64,000 nucleotides of DNA from contig JAFMOC010000266.1 in NCBI GenBank assembly GCA_019802505.1, forward strand, positions 1 to 64,000, read 5' to 3'. Position numbers and translations under genes: made by a program. Below are positions 55,567-64,000 of the stretch, one piece after another. The stretch is from Corydoras sp. C115. Lineage: Eukaryota; Chordata; Actinopteri; Siluriformes; Callichthyidae. Under the pieces are notes generated by a model. It had not been told where the DNA came from. It saw nothing but the letters and a program-made list of their open reading frames with translations, and searched no databases. The first letter of the stretch is position 1; every line of letters starts with the position of its first letter.

Positions 55567-55937
55567 TTATGTCAGCAAGACACTTTAAAAGCTGTCTTTA
55601 TTTATGCCTTTATTCTGTGATTTATCAGCCGGAAGGTGCGTGTTCCTGCGTGGCCTTCATTCTAAAACTATATTTCATGAATTAGTCATTACATTATAAG
55701 TGTCCAATTAATTAGTGAACACACTTTGAAAATTATGCACCAGCAGAGTACTTTTAATATGATGCATAAAAATTTGGCCTCTTGAACATTACAATTAAAC
55801 ACATTTTAATGATTTAAATTACACTGTGGGAACAAAAGTATAGGGACATTGCTATTAATTTGGTCGTTTTATTCAGTGTCATAGTCACAGGAATGAAAAA
55901 TCGAGAAGGAAATGTATGGAGAGGGCTGTGTTCTAGG
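55567..55937. other. Single-copy sequence, possible conserved element
   Basis: TAAGTGTCCAATTAATTAGTG and AAAATTATGCACC near 55695-55740 have homeodomain and POU-like words. Nothing else is recognised. Confidence 0.35.
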
Positions 55938-56130
55938 TGTATGTATGGCTCGTGGTGTAGTGGTTAACATGTCAACCTCTCAACGCTGGGGTTCCAGATT
56001 CAAATCCCGGTCCTGTCTCAGCAGTGGAGTTGGGTCCAAGTGCTTCATGTGTCCGTGTTGGTTTTTACCAGGTTCTCTGGTTTCCACCCACAGTCCAAAC
56101 ACATTCCCCTATCCAAATTGCCCGTGGGAA
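55938..56130 (+). mobile_element. Very diverged family A-like SINE
   Basis: GTGGTGTAGTGGTTAACATG (A-box), AGATTCAAATCCC (B-box), then GGTTCTCTGGTTTCC. Confidence 0.65.
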
Positions 56131-56296
56131 CAATTACGATTGGTGGGGAACACAAAATGTCATCCCCCCCCACTTAAGCCATCATGTTGTGTCCTAAACT
56201 ATGTGGATACCCTGTGTCGTCACATTATTTTAATTACAAAAATCATGCATGCGCTAATATCAGTAAATATGTCGTCTAGTGTTTATATATTGTGTG

Positions 56297-56745
56297 TTAG
56301 TGATTAGCATGTTCTCCTCTCAGCACTAGGGATTCCCAGTTCGAATCCCCATCTGGGTGGAGTTTCCATGTTCTCCCCATGTCCCGGGGGTAGCTCAGGG
56401 TTTGGCCTCAATCGGGTTTCTCCGGTCCTTCACCTCCCAGCAGACCCAAAACTCCAGGGTTTGGATCAAGGTCAATTGAATTCTTTCCATAAAATTGCCC
56501 CATATATATATATATATTTATGTCCGCGTGGGTTATATATATATATCCCACATATATATATATTGATATATATATATATATATATTGTGTGTGTGTGTGT
56601 GTGTGTGGTGTGTCTGAGTGTGTATCCAGTGATCGATTGGCGCCCTGTCCTGGGTGTATCTGCCCAGCGCCCGAAATGTTCCCCCCTGGATGGGCATGGG
56701 GAACCCCCCCTCGCCTCTAGTAGAGGATAAAGCGGAAGATAAAGG
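56297..56745 (+). mobile_element. Family A SINE with multiple small insertions
   Basis: Head, body and 3' domain are in order. GGGGGTAGCTCAGGGTTTGG and CCTTCACCTCCCAGCAGACC are inserted in the body, and AT arrays with a stray TGTCCGCGTGGGTT are inserted in the middle. Confidence 0.75.
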
Positions 56746-57220
56746 ATAAATGGATTATTATCAATTATTTACTTAGTCATTTTTGAGTGTCTTCACACTT
56801 CTAATAAGTTCTAATATTCTGGAGCTTTGTTTATGTCCCACTCGAGTCCTCATGTTGCTATACCGAGTGCAGGAGGTTCCTCTATAGGGGCATTACCAAC
56901 TAGGCAGATATTACTCTGGTCTATTCCCATTACAGCAGTGGATTCTGTGGTGCTGCTTTAAGTGCATTAAGTGCAAAGATAATGGACAAAGAAAAATAGG
57001 ACACAAATCATGCAATCCATCATGCACAACCATCCTTTTTAACTCTGGAGCAGCAGTGTTAACTTCATGGTGAAACCAGCATTATTGTAAAGCCAGGCGT
57101 CGGTGTTTAATCTGGAAACATGCCATAGAAACACAGAGCCGGATGTTAACTTTGTGCTTTGAGGGTAAATGATGGAAGACAGAAAGCCTGACACATTTGT
57201 ATCTTCTCATAACAGCGGCA
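56746..57220. other. Single-copy non-coding sequence
   Basis: No gene or recognised repeat. Confidence 0.4.
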
Positions 57221-57593
57221 TCAACCTTGAATTCTGAGGAAGAAATGGAAACATGACAACACTTACAGTTCAACAGCCTCCAAAGATTAAAAGCTTTCCA
57301 GGTTACACTGTAATGATCAGCATACTTGTGCCTTGTGTGTAACTGTGTGTGTGTGTGTGTGTTCCATATACAAAGCCACACCATTTCTTTGATTACCTTG
57401 AAATTTGACATATTACTCCATCAAGAAACGCCCTAAGGTGCTTTATTTTAGTGATCTTTAGTGAGCCGTCGTTATGCAGTGATTCATGGGTGTGTTTTGA
57501 AGCGTCATGAGCAATTAATGAAATGAGTGCGTCACTTGCCGTTCCTATTAAGAACCATTTGCAATCTGACTTTGGCAGATTGCTATTTCACTG
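57221..57593. repeat. Old tandem duplication, left copy
   Basis: GGAAGAAATGGAAA-type start, TTACACTGTAATGATCAGCA and TACTTGTGCCTTGTGTGTAA, ending TTGCTATTTCACTGGCG. The right copy is 58350-58660. Divergence is clear, so it predates most nearby SINEs. Confidence 0.7.
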
Positions 57594-57608
57594 GCGCTGT
57601 GAGACCAT

Positions 57609-57950
57609 CGATCCATCCTATATAGGGTCGTGAGGGGGTTCCCCATGCCCATCCAGGGGAGAACGTTTCGAGCGCTGGGCAGATACACCAAGGACAGGGC
57701 GCCAATCTATCGCTGGGCACACACTCACTCACACAAACACACTCTATATGGGGCAATTCGGAGAACTCAATTGACTTGATCCTATTCTCAATTCTTGATC
57801 TCAATTGACTGTGGAAGGAAAGCGGAGAACCCGGAGGAAACCCACGCGGACATGGCGAGAACATGGAAACTCCACCCAGATTGGGATTTGAACCGGGAAT
57901 CCCTAGTGCTGAGAGGAGAACATGCTAACTAATCACTAATCCACCGTGCC
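57609..57950 (-). mobile_element. Family A SINE, first of a tandem pair
   Basis: GCGCTGTGAGACCAT (57594-57608) before it and GCACTGTGAGACCAT (57951-57965) after it. The body is rearranged at 57780-57806 (TTCTTGATCTCAATTGACTG). Confidence 0.88.
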
Positions 57951-57965
57951 GCACTGTGAGACCAT

Positions 57966-58308
57966 TCATTCATTCATCATCTCCCGCTTTATCCTCTATT
58001 AGGGTCGCGGTGGGGTTCCCCATGCCCATCCAGGGGAGAACGTCTCGGGCGCTGGGCAGATAGACCCAGGACAGGGCGCCAATCCATCGCTGGGCACACA
58101 CTCACTCACACAGACACACTCTATATGGGGCAATTTAGAGAACTCAATTAATTGATCCATGTTTTTGGACTGTGGGAGGAAACCGGAGAACCTGGAGGAA
58201 ACCCACGCGGACACGGGGAGGACATGGAAACTCCACCCAGATTGGGATTCGAACCGGGAATCCCTAGTGCTGAGAGGAGAACATGCTAACCACTAATCCA
58301 CCATGTGC
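57966..58308 (-). mobile_element. Family A SINE, second of a tandem pair
   Basis: Followed by a third GCACTGTGAGACCA (58309-58322). It shares CTAATCCACC in the head with the first. Confidence 0.88.
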
Positions 58309-58349
58309 GCACTGTGAGACCAATTACACCCAAATTTGTGTTTACCATG

Positions 58350-58660
58350 TCAGACTGGAATTCTAAGGAAGGAATGGAAATGTGATATGATTTACAGGTC
58401 TGGGCATGGGGAACCCCACCGTCACCCTAGTAGAGGATAAAGTGGAAGATGGATGGATGGATTTACAGGTCAGCAGCCTCAACAGATTTAAAGCTTTAGA
58501 GTTTAATGTCGTCTAGTTTATTAGTTTACACTGTAATGATCAGCATACTTGTGCCGTGTGTGTAAATGTGTGTTCCCTATACAAACACTTGCTGTTACCT
58601 TTAAGAGCCTCGTGAGGTCTGCCTGGGCCAGCTTGCTATTTCAGTGGTGCGACCAATTAA
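58350..58660. repeat. Old tandem duplication, right copy
   Basis: AGGAAGGAATGGAAATGTGA, TTACACTGTAATGATCAGCA, TACTTGTGCCGTGTGTGTAA and TTGCTATTTCAGTGGTG. It is split by the small SINE at 58401-58459. Confidence 0.7.
58401..58459 (+). mobile_element. 59-base family A SINE copy with a perfect 12-base TSD
   Basis: TSD GATTTACAGGTC at 58389-58400 and 58460-58471. Only TGGGCATGGGG to the (GGAT)n tail is present. The matching site without insertion in the left duplicate is TTACAGTTCAACAG. Confidence 0.92.
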
Positions 58661-58758
58661 ATTTGTATTTATGCCGTTCACAGGAAACATCATCACAAAG
58701 CCGCTAGTAACAAAAAAATCGTCTTTTTTCTGCGATTTTCCCTAATTATTCAGAGGTC

Positions 58759-59110
58759 AGGGCGGCACGGTGGCTTAGTGGTCAGCACGTTCGCCTCTCA
58801 GCACTAGGGATTCCCAGTTCGAATCCCCATCTGGGTGGAGTTTCCATGTTCTCCCCGTGTCTGCGTGGGTTTCCTCCGGGTTCTCCGGTTTCCTCCCACA
58901 GTCCAAAAACATGGATCAAGTCAATTGAATTCTCCAAATTGCCCCATATAGAGTGTGTCTGTGTGAGTGAGTGTGTGCCCAGCGATGGATTGGCGCCCTG
59001 TCCTGGGTGTATCTGCCCAGCGCCCGAGATGTTCTCCCCTGGATGGGCATGGGGAACCCCACCGCGACCCTAATAGAGGATAAAGCGGGAGATAATGAAT
59101 GAATGAATGA
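58759..59110 (+). mobile_element. Family A SINE, full length, perfect TSD
   Basis: TSD ATTCAGAGGTC at 58748-58758 and 59111-59121. Box A exact (58771-58781); box B AGTTCGAATCC. Confidence 0.93.
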
Positions 59111-59125
59111 ATTCAGAGGTCGACA

Positions 59126-59295
59126 CAAAAAAAAGAGCGGGGGGGGGGATGCAGATCTTTTATTCATCAAATAAAGATCAGGTTTTATAATTCTGCAGTG
59201 TAGCTGGTTTTCTTCATAACTTCTAACTTGTAATGTTCTCATTTGTAAGTCGCTTTGGATAAAAGCATCTGCTTAATGACTAAATGTAAATGCCA
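59126..59295 (+). mobile_element. L2-clade LINE 3' UTR, third copy
   Basis: A/G-rich start with a G-run, AGTGTAGCTGGTTTTCTTC, then TAAGTCGCTTTGGATAAAAG from 59246 and ATGACTAAATGTAAATG. Confidence 0.82.
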
Positions 59296-59446
59296 CAGCT
59301 ATAAACTCAGATTTAAGACTTGGCCAGTGTTTTACGCCTGATAACCATCCTGACACAGCCCTCACCCTCCACCGGGCTTGGGGACACACACTATAGAGAT
59401 GATTTAGAGCAGCCGTTTCACCTTTTCAGCCGTTTCAGCCGTTTCC
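59296..59446. other. Non-coding sequence with a scrap of family A
   Basis: GGACACACACTATAGAGATG and GATTTAGAGCAGCCGTTTCACC resemble the SINE middle part. Confidence 0.4.
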
Positions 59447-59850
59447 AGGTTCAAACCCCAATCTCGGTTTAGTTTCCATGTTCTCCCCGTGTCCAAAAAA
59501 CACAGTCCTCCCGCAGTCCAAAAAACATGGAACAAAGTCAATTGAATTCTCCAAATTGCCCCATATAATGTCTGTCTGTGTGTGTTTGTGTGAGTGTGTG
59601 CCCAGCGATAGACTAGCACCCTGTCATGGGTGTTTCTGCCCAGGGCCCGAAACCTTCTCCTCTGGATGGGCATGGGGAACCCCCGGAGAACCCGGAGGAA
59701 ACCCACGCGGACATGTGGAGAACATGGAAACTCCACCCAGCACTGGCGAACGTACTAACCACTAAGCCTGCATCCTGAAAATCCATTCATCCATTATCTT
59801 CCGCTTTATCCTCTATTAGGGTCACGGGAGGGAGGGGGGGTTCCCCATAG
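59447..59850. mobile_element. Scrambled family A SINE pieces in both orientations
   Basis: 59447-59684 is plus strand (box B to the 3' domain, GGGGAACCCCC). 59684-59766 is minus strand (body and head). 59783-59850 is a minus-strand tail. Confidence 0.75.
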
Positions 59851-59852
59851 TT

Positions 59853-60078
59853 GTAGCTTTTAGAATTTTGACAAGAGATATTATCATAGCGAGCAAAAAA
59901 TTAAGTTCTACAAAATTTCTTGTCTATATAAAATATTCCCGTCTGTTTTTATTTGCATTCATGGTTTGGAAACCTTTACTTTTAGTGTGATCAATAAATG
60001 TTTTTCCCGTTCGGCCCACGATCAAAAGCATGCTTTGAGTTTTGGACCCCAGTGCATTTGAGTTTGACACCCCTGGCT
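59853..60078. mobile_element. hAT-type MITE fragment, right end
   Basis: Ends GAGTTTGACACCCCTGGC. TAAAATATTCCCGTCTG and GGAAACCTTTACTTTTAG are shared with 62214-62366. Confidence 0.65.
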
Positions 60079-60401
60079 TATTCATTCATTCATTATCTTC
60101 CGCTTTTTCTATATCAGGGTCGCGGTGGGGTTCCCCATGCCCATCCAGGGGAGACGTTTCGGGCGCTGGACAGATGCACCCAGGACAGGGCGCCAATCTA
60201 TCACTGGACACACTTACTTACACAAACACACTCTATATGGGGCAATTTGAAGAACTCAATGGACCTTGATCCATGTTTTTGGACTGTGGGAGGAAACCGG
60301 AGAACCCAGAGGAAACCCACACAGACACGGGGAGAACATGGAAACTCCACCCAGATTGAGATTCGAACCGGGAATGCCTAGTGCTGAGACGCGAATGTGC
60401 T
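60079..60401 (-). mobile_element. Family A SINE adjoining the MITE end
   Basis: Near full length; the head stops at GCGAATGTGC. The MITE/SINE junction TTATTCATTCATT is the same as at 62371. Confidence 0.87.
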
Positions 60402-60563
60402 GGTTCTAGTAACAAATGAATATTTGTAGTTAAATAAAGCTAAATACTTTACCTGAATATTTCCTTTACACTGAAATACACATTATATTAAAACACCTTG
60501 AAAAAAAGAAATCCAAACATTTGATTCTGATTCTGTATTAATTTGCTAAACAAACATTAATCA

Positions 60564-61163
60564 GGTGGTTTAGTGGTTAGCACGTTCGCCTCTCAGCGCT
60601 AGGGATCCCCGGTTCGAAGTTTCAAGTTTCCATGTTCTCCCCATGTCTGCGTGGGTTTCCTCCGGGTTCTCCGGTTTCCTCCCACAGTCCCAAAACATGG
60701 ATCAAGTCAATTATTTCATTCATTAGTTCTCCCGCTTTATCCTCTATTAGGGTCGCGGTGGGGTTCCCATGCCCATTCCAGGGGAGGAATGTCTCGGCGC
60801 TGGGCAGATCCCAGGACAGGGCGCCAATCCATCGCTGTCGGCAAACACACTCACTCTACAGACACGCACACATACAGACTCTATAGGGGGGGCAATTTTG
60901 AGAATTCAATTGACTTGATCCATGTTTTTGGACTGTGGGAGGAAACCAGAGAACCCGGAGGAAACCCACGCAGACACGAGGAGGTATCAAGTCAATTGAA
61001 TTCTCAAAATTGCCCCATATAGAGTGTGTCTGTGTGAGTGAGTGATGGATTGGCGCCCTGTCCTGGGTCTATCTGCCCAGCGCCTGACGTTCTCCCCTGG
61101 ATGGGCACGGGGAACCCCACCGCGACCCTAATAGAAGATAAAGTGGGAGATAATGAATGAATG
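60564..61163 (+). mobile_element. Family A SINE split by a second family A SINE
   Basis: Outer TSD AACATTAATCA at 60553-60563 and 61164-61174. The element is interrupted at GTCAATT by the copy at 60713-60985. Confidence 0.92.
60713..60985 (-). mobile_element. Family A SINE nested in a family A SINE
   Basis: TSD ATCAAGTCAATT at 60701-60712 and 60986-60997. 5'-truncated: it stops at ACACGAGGAGGT. Confidence 0.92.
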
Positions 61164-61174
61164 AACATTAATCA

Positions 61175-61764
61175 ACATTAATACCAGAATAATGGGGGAG
61201 ATCAGAAGCGCAGATGGTGATGCATCCTCACACTTCAGACATTATCAGCATCTCTATTAATTCTATTCCTGCGGCACTCTTGACCTTATAATTGCTGTTT
61301 TATAAATGTTGTTTACATGTTTTAAAATGCTCATTAATCTCTGCTCATTGATGAAGCCTTGCTGCCGGACTCTGTAAATCTTGCGACAGTTAGAGTGTCA
61401 CGCCGGACACCAGCATCTGCTTTGCCTCCGTAATTTTCTAAAGGTCAGTGCAGCCTGCTAGTGCTTCTGTTTTTTTTTTTTTTTTTTTGTTTTTTTTACA
61501 GACCCGTTCTTTTCTAGTTGTTAAGAAACACTCAGGCTTACTTTTTTCCTCATGCAGTGAGGCTCCATCCATATAACGGCTTGTTTGAGCTTCTGAATCT
61601 GAGCATTGTATCGTAAAGATTGGTCTCATCCTTGTTGCTGATGGTTTTATAAAACTTGTTTTTTGTACAGTCTGGGTCAGTGTACTCTGCTGTCATGTAC
61701 TGTACGGTATTCTGAAATGAAGCAGCACTGCCAAGCTAGGTTTTCATTAAAAATTTTCTTTCTA
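61175..61764. other. Single-copy sequence with a T-run
   Basis: T-run at 61471-61496. Evenly composed stretch at 61200-61460. No gene recognised. Confidence 0.4.
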
Positions 61765-62366
61765 GATCATAGGTGTCAAATTCAAGGTCCGCGTAATATA
61801 ATTCTATCCGGCCCGCGAGATTTTCCATTGATCTATTATTATTATTATTATCCATCCATTATCTTCTGCTTTATCCTCTATTAGGGTCGCGGAGGGGGGG
61901 GGCGTTCCCCGTGCCCATCCGGGGGAGAAGCTTTCGGGCGCTGGGCAGATACACCCAGGACAGGACGCTAATCTTTCGCTGGGCACACACTCACTCACAC
62001 AGACACACTCTATATGGGGCAATTTGGAGAATTCAATTGACTTGATCCATGTTTTTGGACTGTGGGAGGAAACCGGAGAACCCGGAGGAAACCCACGCAG
62101 ACATGGGGAGAACATGGAAACTCCACCCAGATGGGGATTCGAACCGGGAATCCCTAGCGCTGAGAGGCGAACGTGCTAACCACTAAGCCACCGTGCCGCC
62201 CAAAATTTTCTTGTCTATATAAAATATTCCCGTCTGTATTTATTCCCATTCATGGTTTGGAAACCTTTACTTTTAGTGTGATCAATAAATGTTTATCCCG
62301 TTCGGCCCACGATCAAAAGCATGCTTTGAGTTTTGGACCCCAGTGCATTTGAGTTTGACACCCCTG
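61765..62366. mobile_element. hAT-type MITE split by a family A SINE
   Basis: Ends CATAGGTGTCAAATTCAAGG and GAGTTTGACACCCCTG are terminal inverted repeats of a type common in vertebrate hAT MITEs (CCGGCCCGC word inside). The SINE at 61851-62200 interrupts it. Confidence 0.72.
61851..62200 (-). mobile_element. Family A SINE, full length, nested in the MITE
   Basis: Left flank is (ATT)n. Box regions intact (GGATTCGAACCGGG, CTAAGCCACC). G-run at 61893-61901. Confidence 0.9.
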
Positions 62367-62370
62367 GCTT

Positions 62371-62512
62371 ATTCATTCATTCATTCATTCATTATCTTCC
62401 GCTTTATCCTCTATTAGGGTCGCGGTGGGGTTCCCCATGCCCATCCAGGGGAGAACGTTTCGGGCGCTGGGCAGATACACCCAGAACAGGGCGCCAATCT
62501 ATCGCTGGGCAC
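62371..62512 (-). mobile_element. Family A SINE, 5'-truncated, adjoining the MITE end
   Basis: (ATTC)n tail and 3' domain to ATCGCTGGGCAC. Confidence 0.85.
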
Positions 62513-62973
62513 CCAGAAATTAATCGGAAATCTCAATCAACGTTCTGCATTAGGAACGTTATAATGATTAATGTTCTTTCCTTTACCTCTGTCGCTGGAT
62601 CTGGATTCTGATGAGGATTTGTAATGCACAGTAGAATAATTGCCGTGTCAATGTCAGTGGCTAGAAAAAGGGACATTGTGTTTCCATTCTAAGTGCTTAC
62701 AATTCATATGCTAATTAACAGCAAACCAAAGACCACGCTGAAATCCCCGCAGACCTAAACCTGTTCCGATGTAATGAGAAGCAGTTGAGAGTGGATTATG
62801 TTTACATCCACATTCATTTCAATTATTGATTAATTATCTTAATATAACTTAATGTGAGGAAATAGGCAGCATGTAGAAATCAATCCATCTGTTTATCTAT
62901 CCGTGGGCTTTTTATTCAGTGGTGTCCGAGATATTCGGTCTACGATGATTCTGTTTTATGTTGATGGTATATA
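62513..62973. other. Single-copy sequence, possible conserved element
   Basis: CATATGCTAATTAACAG near 62706-62722 combines POU- and homeodomain-like words. No gene recognised. Confidence 0.35.
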
Positions 62974-63450
62974 CACTGCAAAAAAATGAAGAATTAATAA
63001 GAAAAATGAACTCAAATCAGGTGGCTTAGTGGTTAGCATGTTCTCCTCTCAGCACTAGGGATTCTCGGTTCGAATCCCCATCTGGGTGGAGTTTCCATGT
63101 TCTCCCCGTGTCTGCGTGGGTTTCCTCCGGGTTCTCCGGTTTCCTCCCACAGTCCAAAATCATGGATCAAGTCAATTGAATTCTCCAAATTGCCCCATGT
63201 AGAGTGTGTCTGTGTGAGTGAGTGTGTGCCCAGCGATGGATTGGCGCCCTGTCCTGGGTGTATCTGCCCAGCGTCCGAGATGTTCTCCCCTGGATGGGCA
63301 TGGGGAACCCCACCGCAACCCTAATAGAGGATAAAAGCGGGAGATAATGAATGAATGAATGAACTCAAATCAGGTAAAATTATCTGCCGGTATGGTGAGT
63401 AAACATATCTTGTTAAGATTTATTAAAATAAGACAAAGTTTCTTAAAAAT
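62974..63450 (+). mobile_element. CACTGCAAAAAA MITE-like element split by a SINE
   Basis: Starts CACTGCAAAAAAATG and continues after the SINE with GGTAAAATTATCTGCC and CTTGTTAAGATTTATT. Words match 39022-39150. Confidence 0.55.
63023..63360 (+). mobile_element. Family A SINE, nearly full length, 15-base TSD
   Basis: TSD GAACTCAAATCAGGT at 63008-63022 and 63361-63375. The first bases of the head (GGCGGCACG) are missing. Confidence 0.92.
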
Positions 63451-63700
63451 AGATTATAAAATTGGTAGGTCCTGACCTTAAATCTGATTGGCTGAGCCGT
63501 TTGTCCATCGCATCACACAGGAGCGTCACAGAACAGGTGTAATTTGGGTGGTGGATTGTTTATTGTCAGTTCTGCAGTGACACTGATGTGGTGAGGGGGT
63601 TTTAGTGCAGCAGTGCTGCTGTTGTTTCATTTATAAAATGGGTAGTTCCGGTCCTTAAATCTGATTGGTCCAGTTGTAACATTATTGGCAATAACACACA
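63451..63700 (+). mobile_element. Family C repeat fragment with a direct repeat
   Basis: CTTAAATCTGATTGG occurs at about 63477 and 63655. CACAGAACAGGTGTAATTTG, GGTGGTGGATTGTTTATTG and TGCAGTGACACTGATGTGG match the family C order. Confidence 0.6.
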
Positions 63701-63948
63701 CCTCTGAGCGCTTCACAGTTGTCAATGAGTGATATGCAATACATAATTTTTTACAATTTTTTATAAACTATATTCTGTAATATGGCCACCAGAAGGCTGT
63801 ATATAATTGTTAGAAAAACTGGAAACCTGCTACTCAGCAATCAGTGTTCACTTCAAAATCTGGATTGGATTACGTCGCGGAAGACAAGATTTAAATAAAA
63901 TTTAATTAATTAAAAATTTAGTTTTCAATAAACCCATTTATGAATCAG
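63701..63948. other. AT-rich non-coding sequence
   Basis: Nothing recognised. Confidence 0.4.
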
Positions 63949-64000
63949 ATGGGTAGATACACCAGTGTATCACTGGGCACTCACTCACTCACAGACACAC
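63949..64000 (-). mobile_element. Family A SINE fragment cut by the window end
   Basis: GGGTAGATACACC and CACTGGGCACTCACTCACTC. Confidence 0.7.

Overview
The window looks like teleost fish nuclear DNA, intergenic or intronic. The reasons are a very high load of two tRNA-headed SINE families, a fish L2-clade LINE, hAT-type DNA transposon remnants, long AT, CA and GATA microsatellites, and no intact gene. From memory, family A resembles the zebrafish DANA/mermaid SINE, and another dispersed repeat (family C here) is familiar from otophysan fishes such as catfishes, characins and zebrafish. The order cannot be fixed from sequence alone. No protein-coding gene, rRNA or functional tRNA gene was found. 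Nearly all open reading frames are SINE or microsatellite read-through. One 128-bp segment (22626-22753) has the form of an internal coding exon, and one ORF (about 21401-22075) is the decayed C-terminus of a LINE polymerase.

Family A is about 345-355 bp: a tRNA-like head with Pol III boxes A and B, a body with a conserved CCTCC/CTCCGG domain, a 3' domain, and a tail of ATGA or ATGG repeats. I count roughly 90 full, truncated or scrambled copies on both strands, about a third or more of the window. Many have readable 10-15 bp target-site duplications (TSDs), and some are 5'-truncated, as expected for LINE-driven retrotransposition. Family B is a second tRNA-headed SINE. Its 3' tail is the same as the 3' end of the L2-clade LINE at 21.4-22.3 kb, so the probable LINE/SINE partnership can be read inside the window.

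Layout: 0-13.3 kb is dense family A with tandem copies, including a SINE/hAT/SINE nest at 5.75-6.87 kb. 13.65-17.36 kb is a 103/107-bp satellite made from the middle of family A, with higher-order blocks and a propagated micro-inversion. 17.87-18.84 kb is a GATA/GACA array. 19-31.6 kb mixes SINEs, LINE pieces, AT repeats and the candidate exon. 32.27-33.97 kb is a 21-bp minisatellite made from the A-box of family B. 35-45 kb has AT/CA arrays, a triple SINE array, a 33-bp minisatellite, a nested inverted repeat and a hAT derivative with a broken BED finger. 45-64 kb is again SINE-rich, with a 90-bp G-rich satellite made from the 3' domain of family A at 53.9-54.7 kb.

The most interesting theme is that tandem arrays have arisen several times, from different pieces of SINEs, within 64 kb. 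SINE copies also sit head-to-tail with a single TSD as linker at several sites. The window therefore looks like a place where dispersed retroposons are being turned into satellites. This is inference from sequence; copy-number and mechanism claims need alignment and long-read confirmation.
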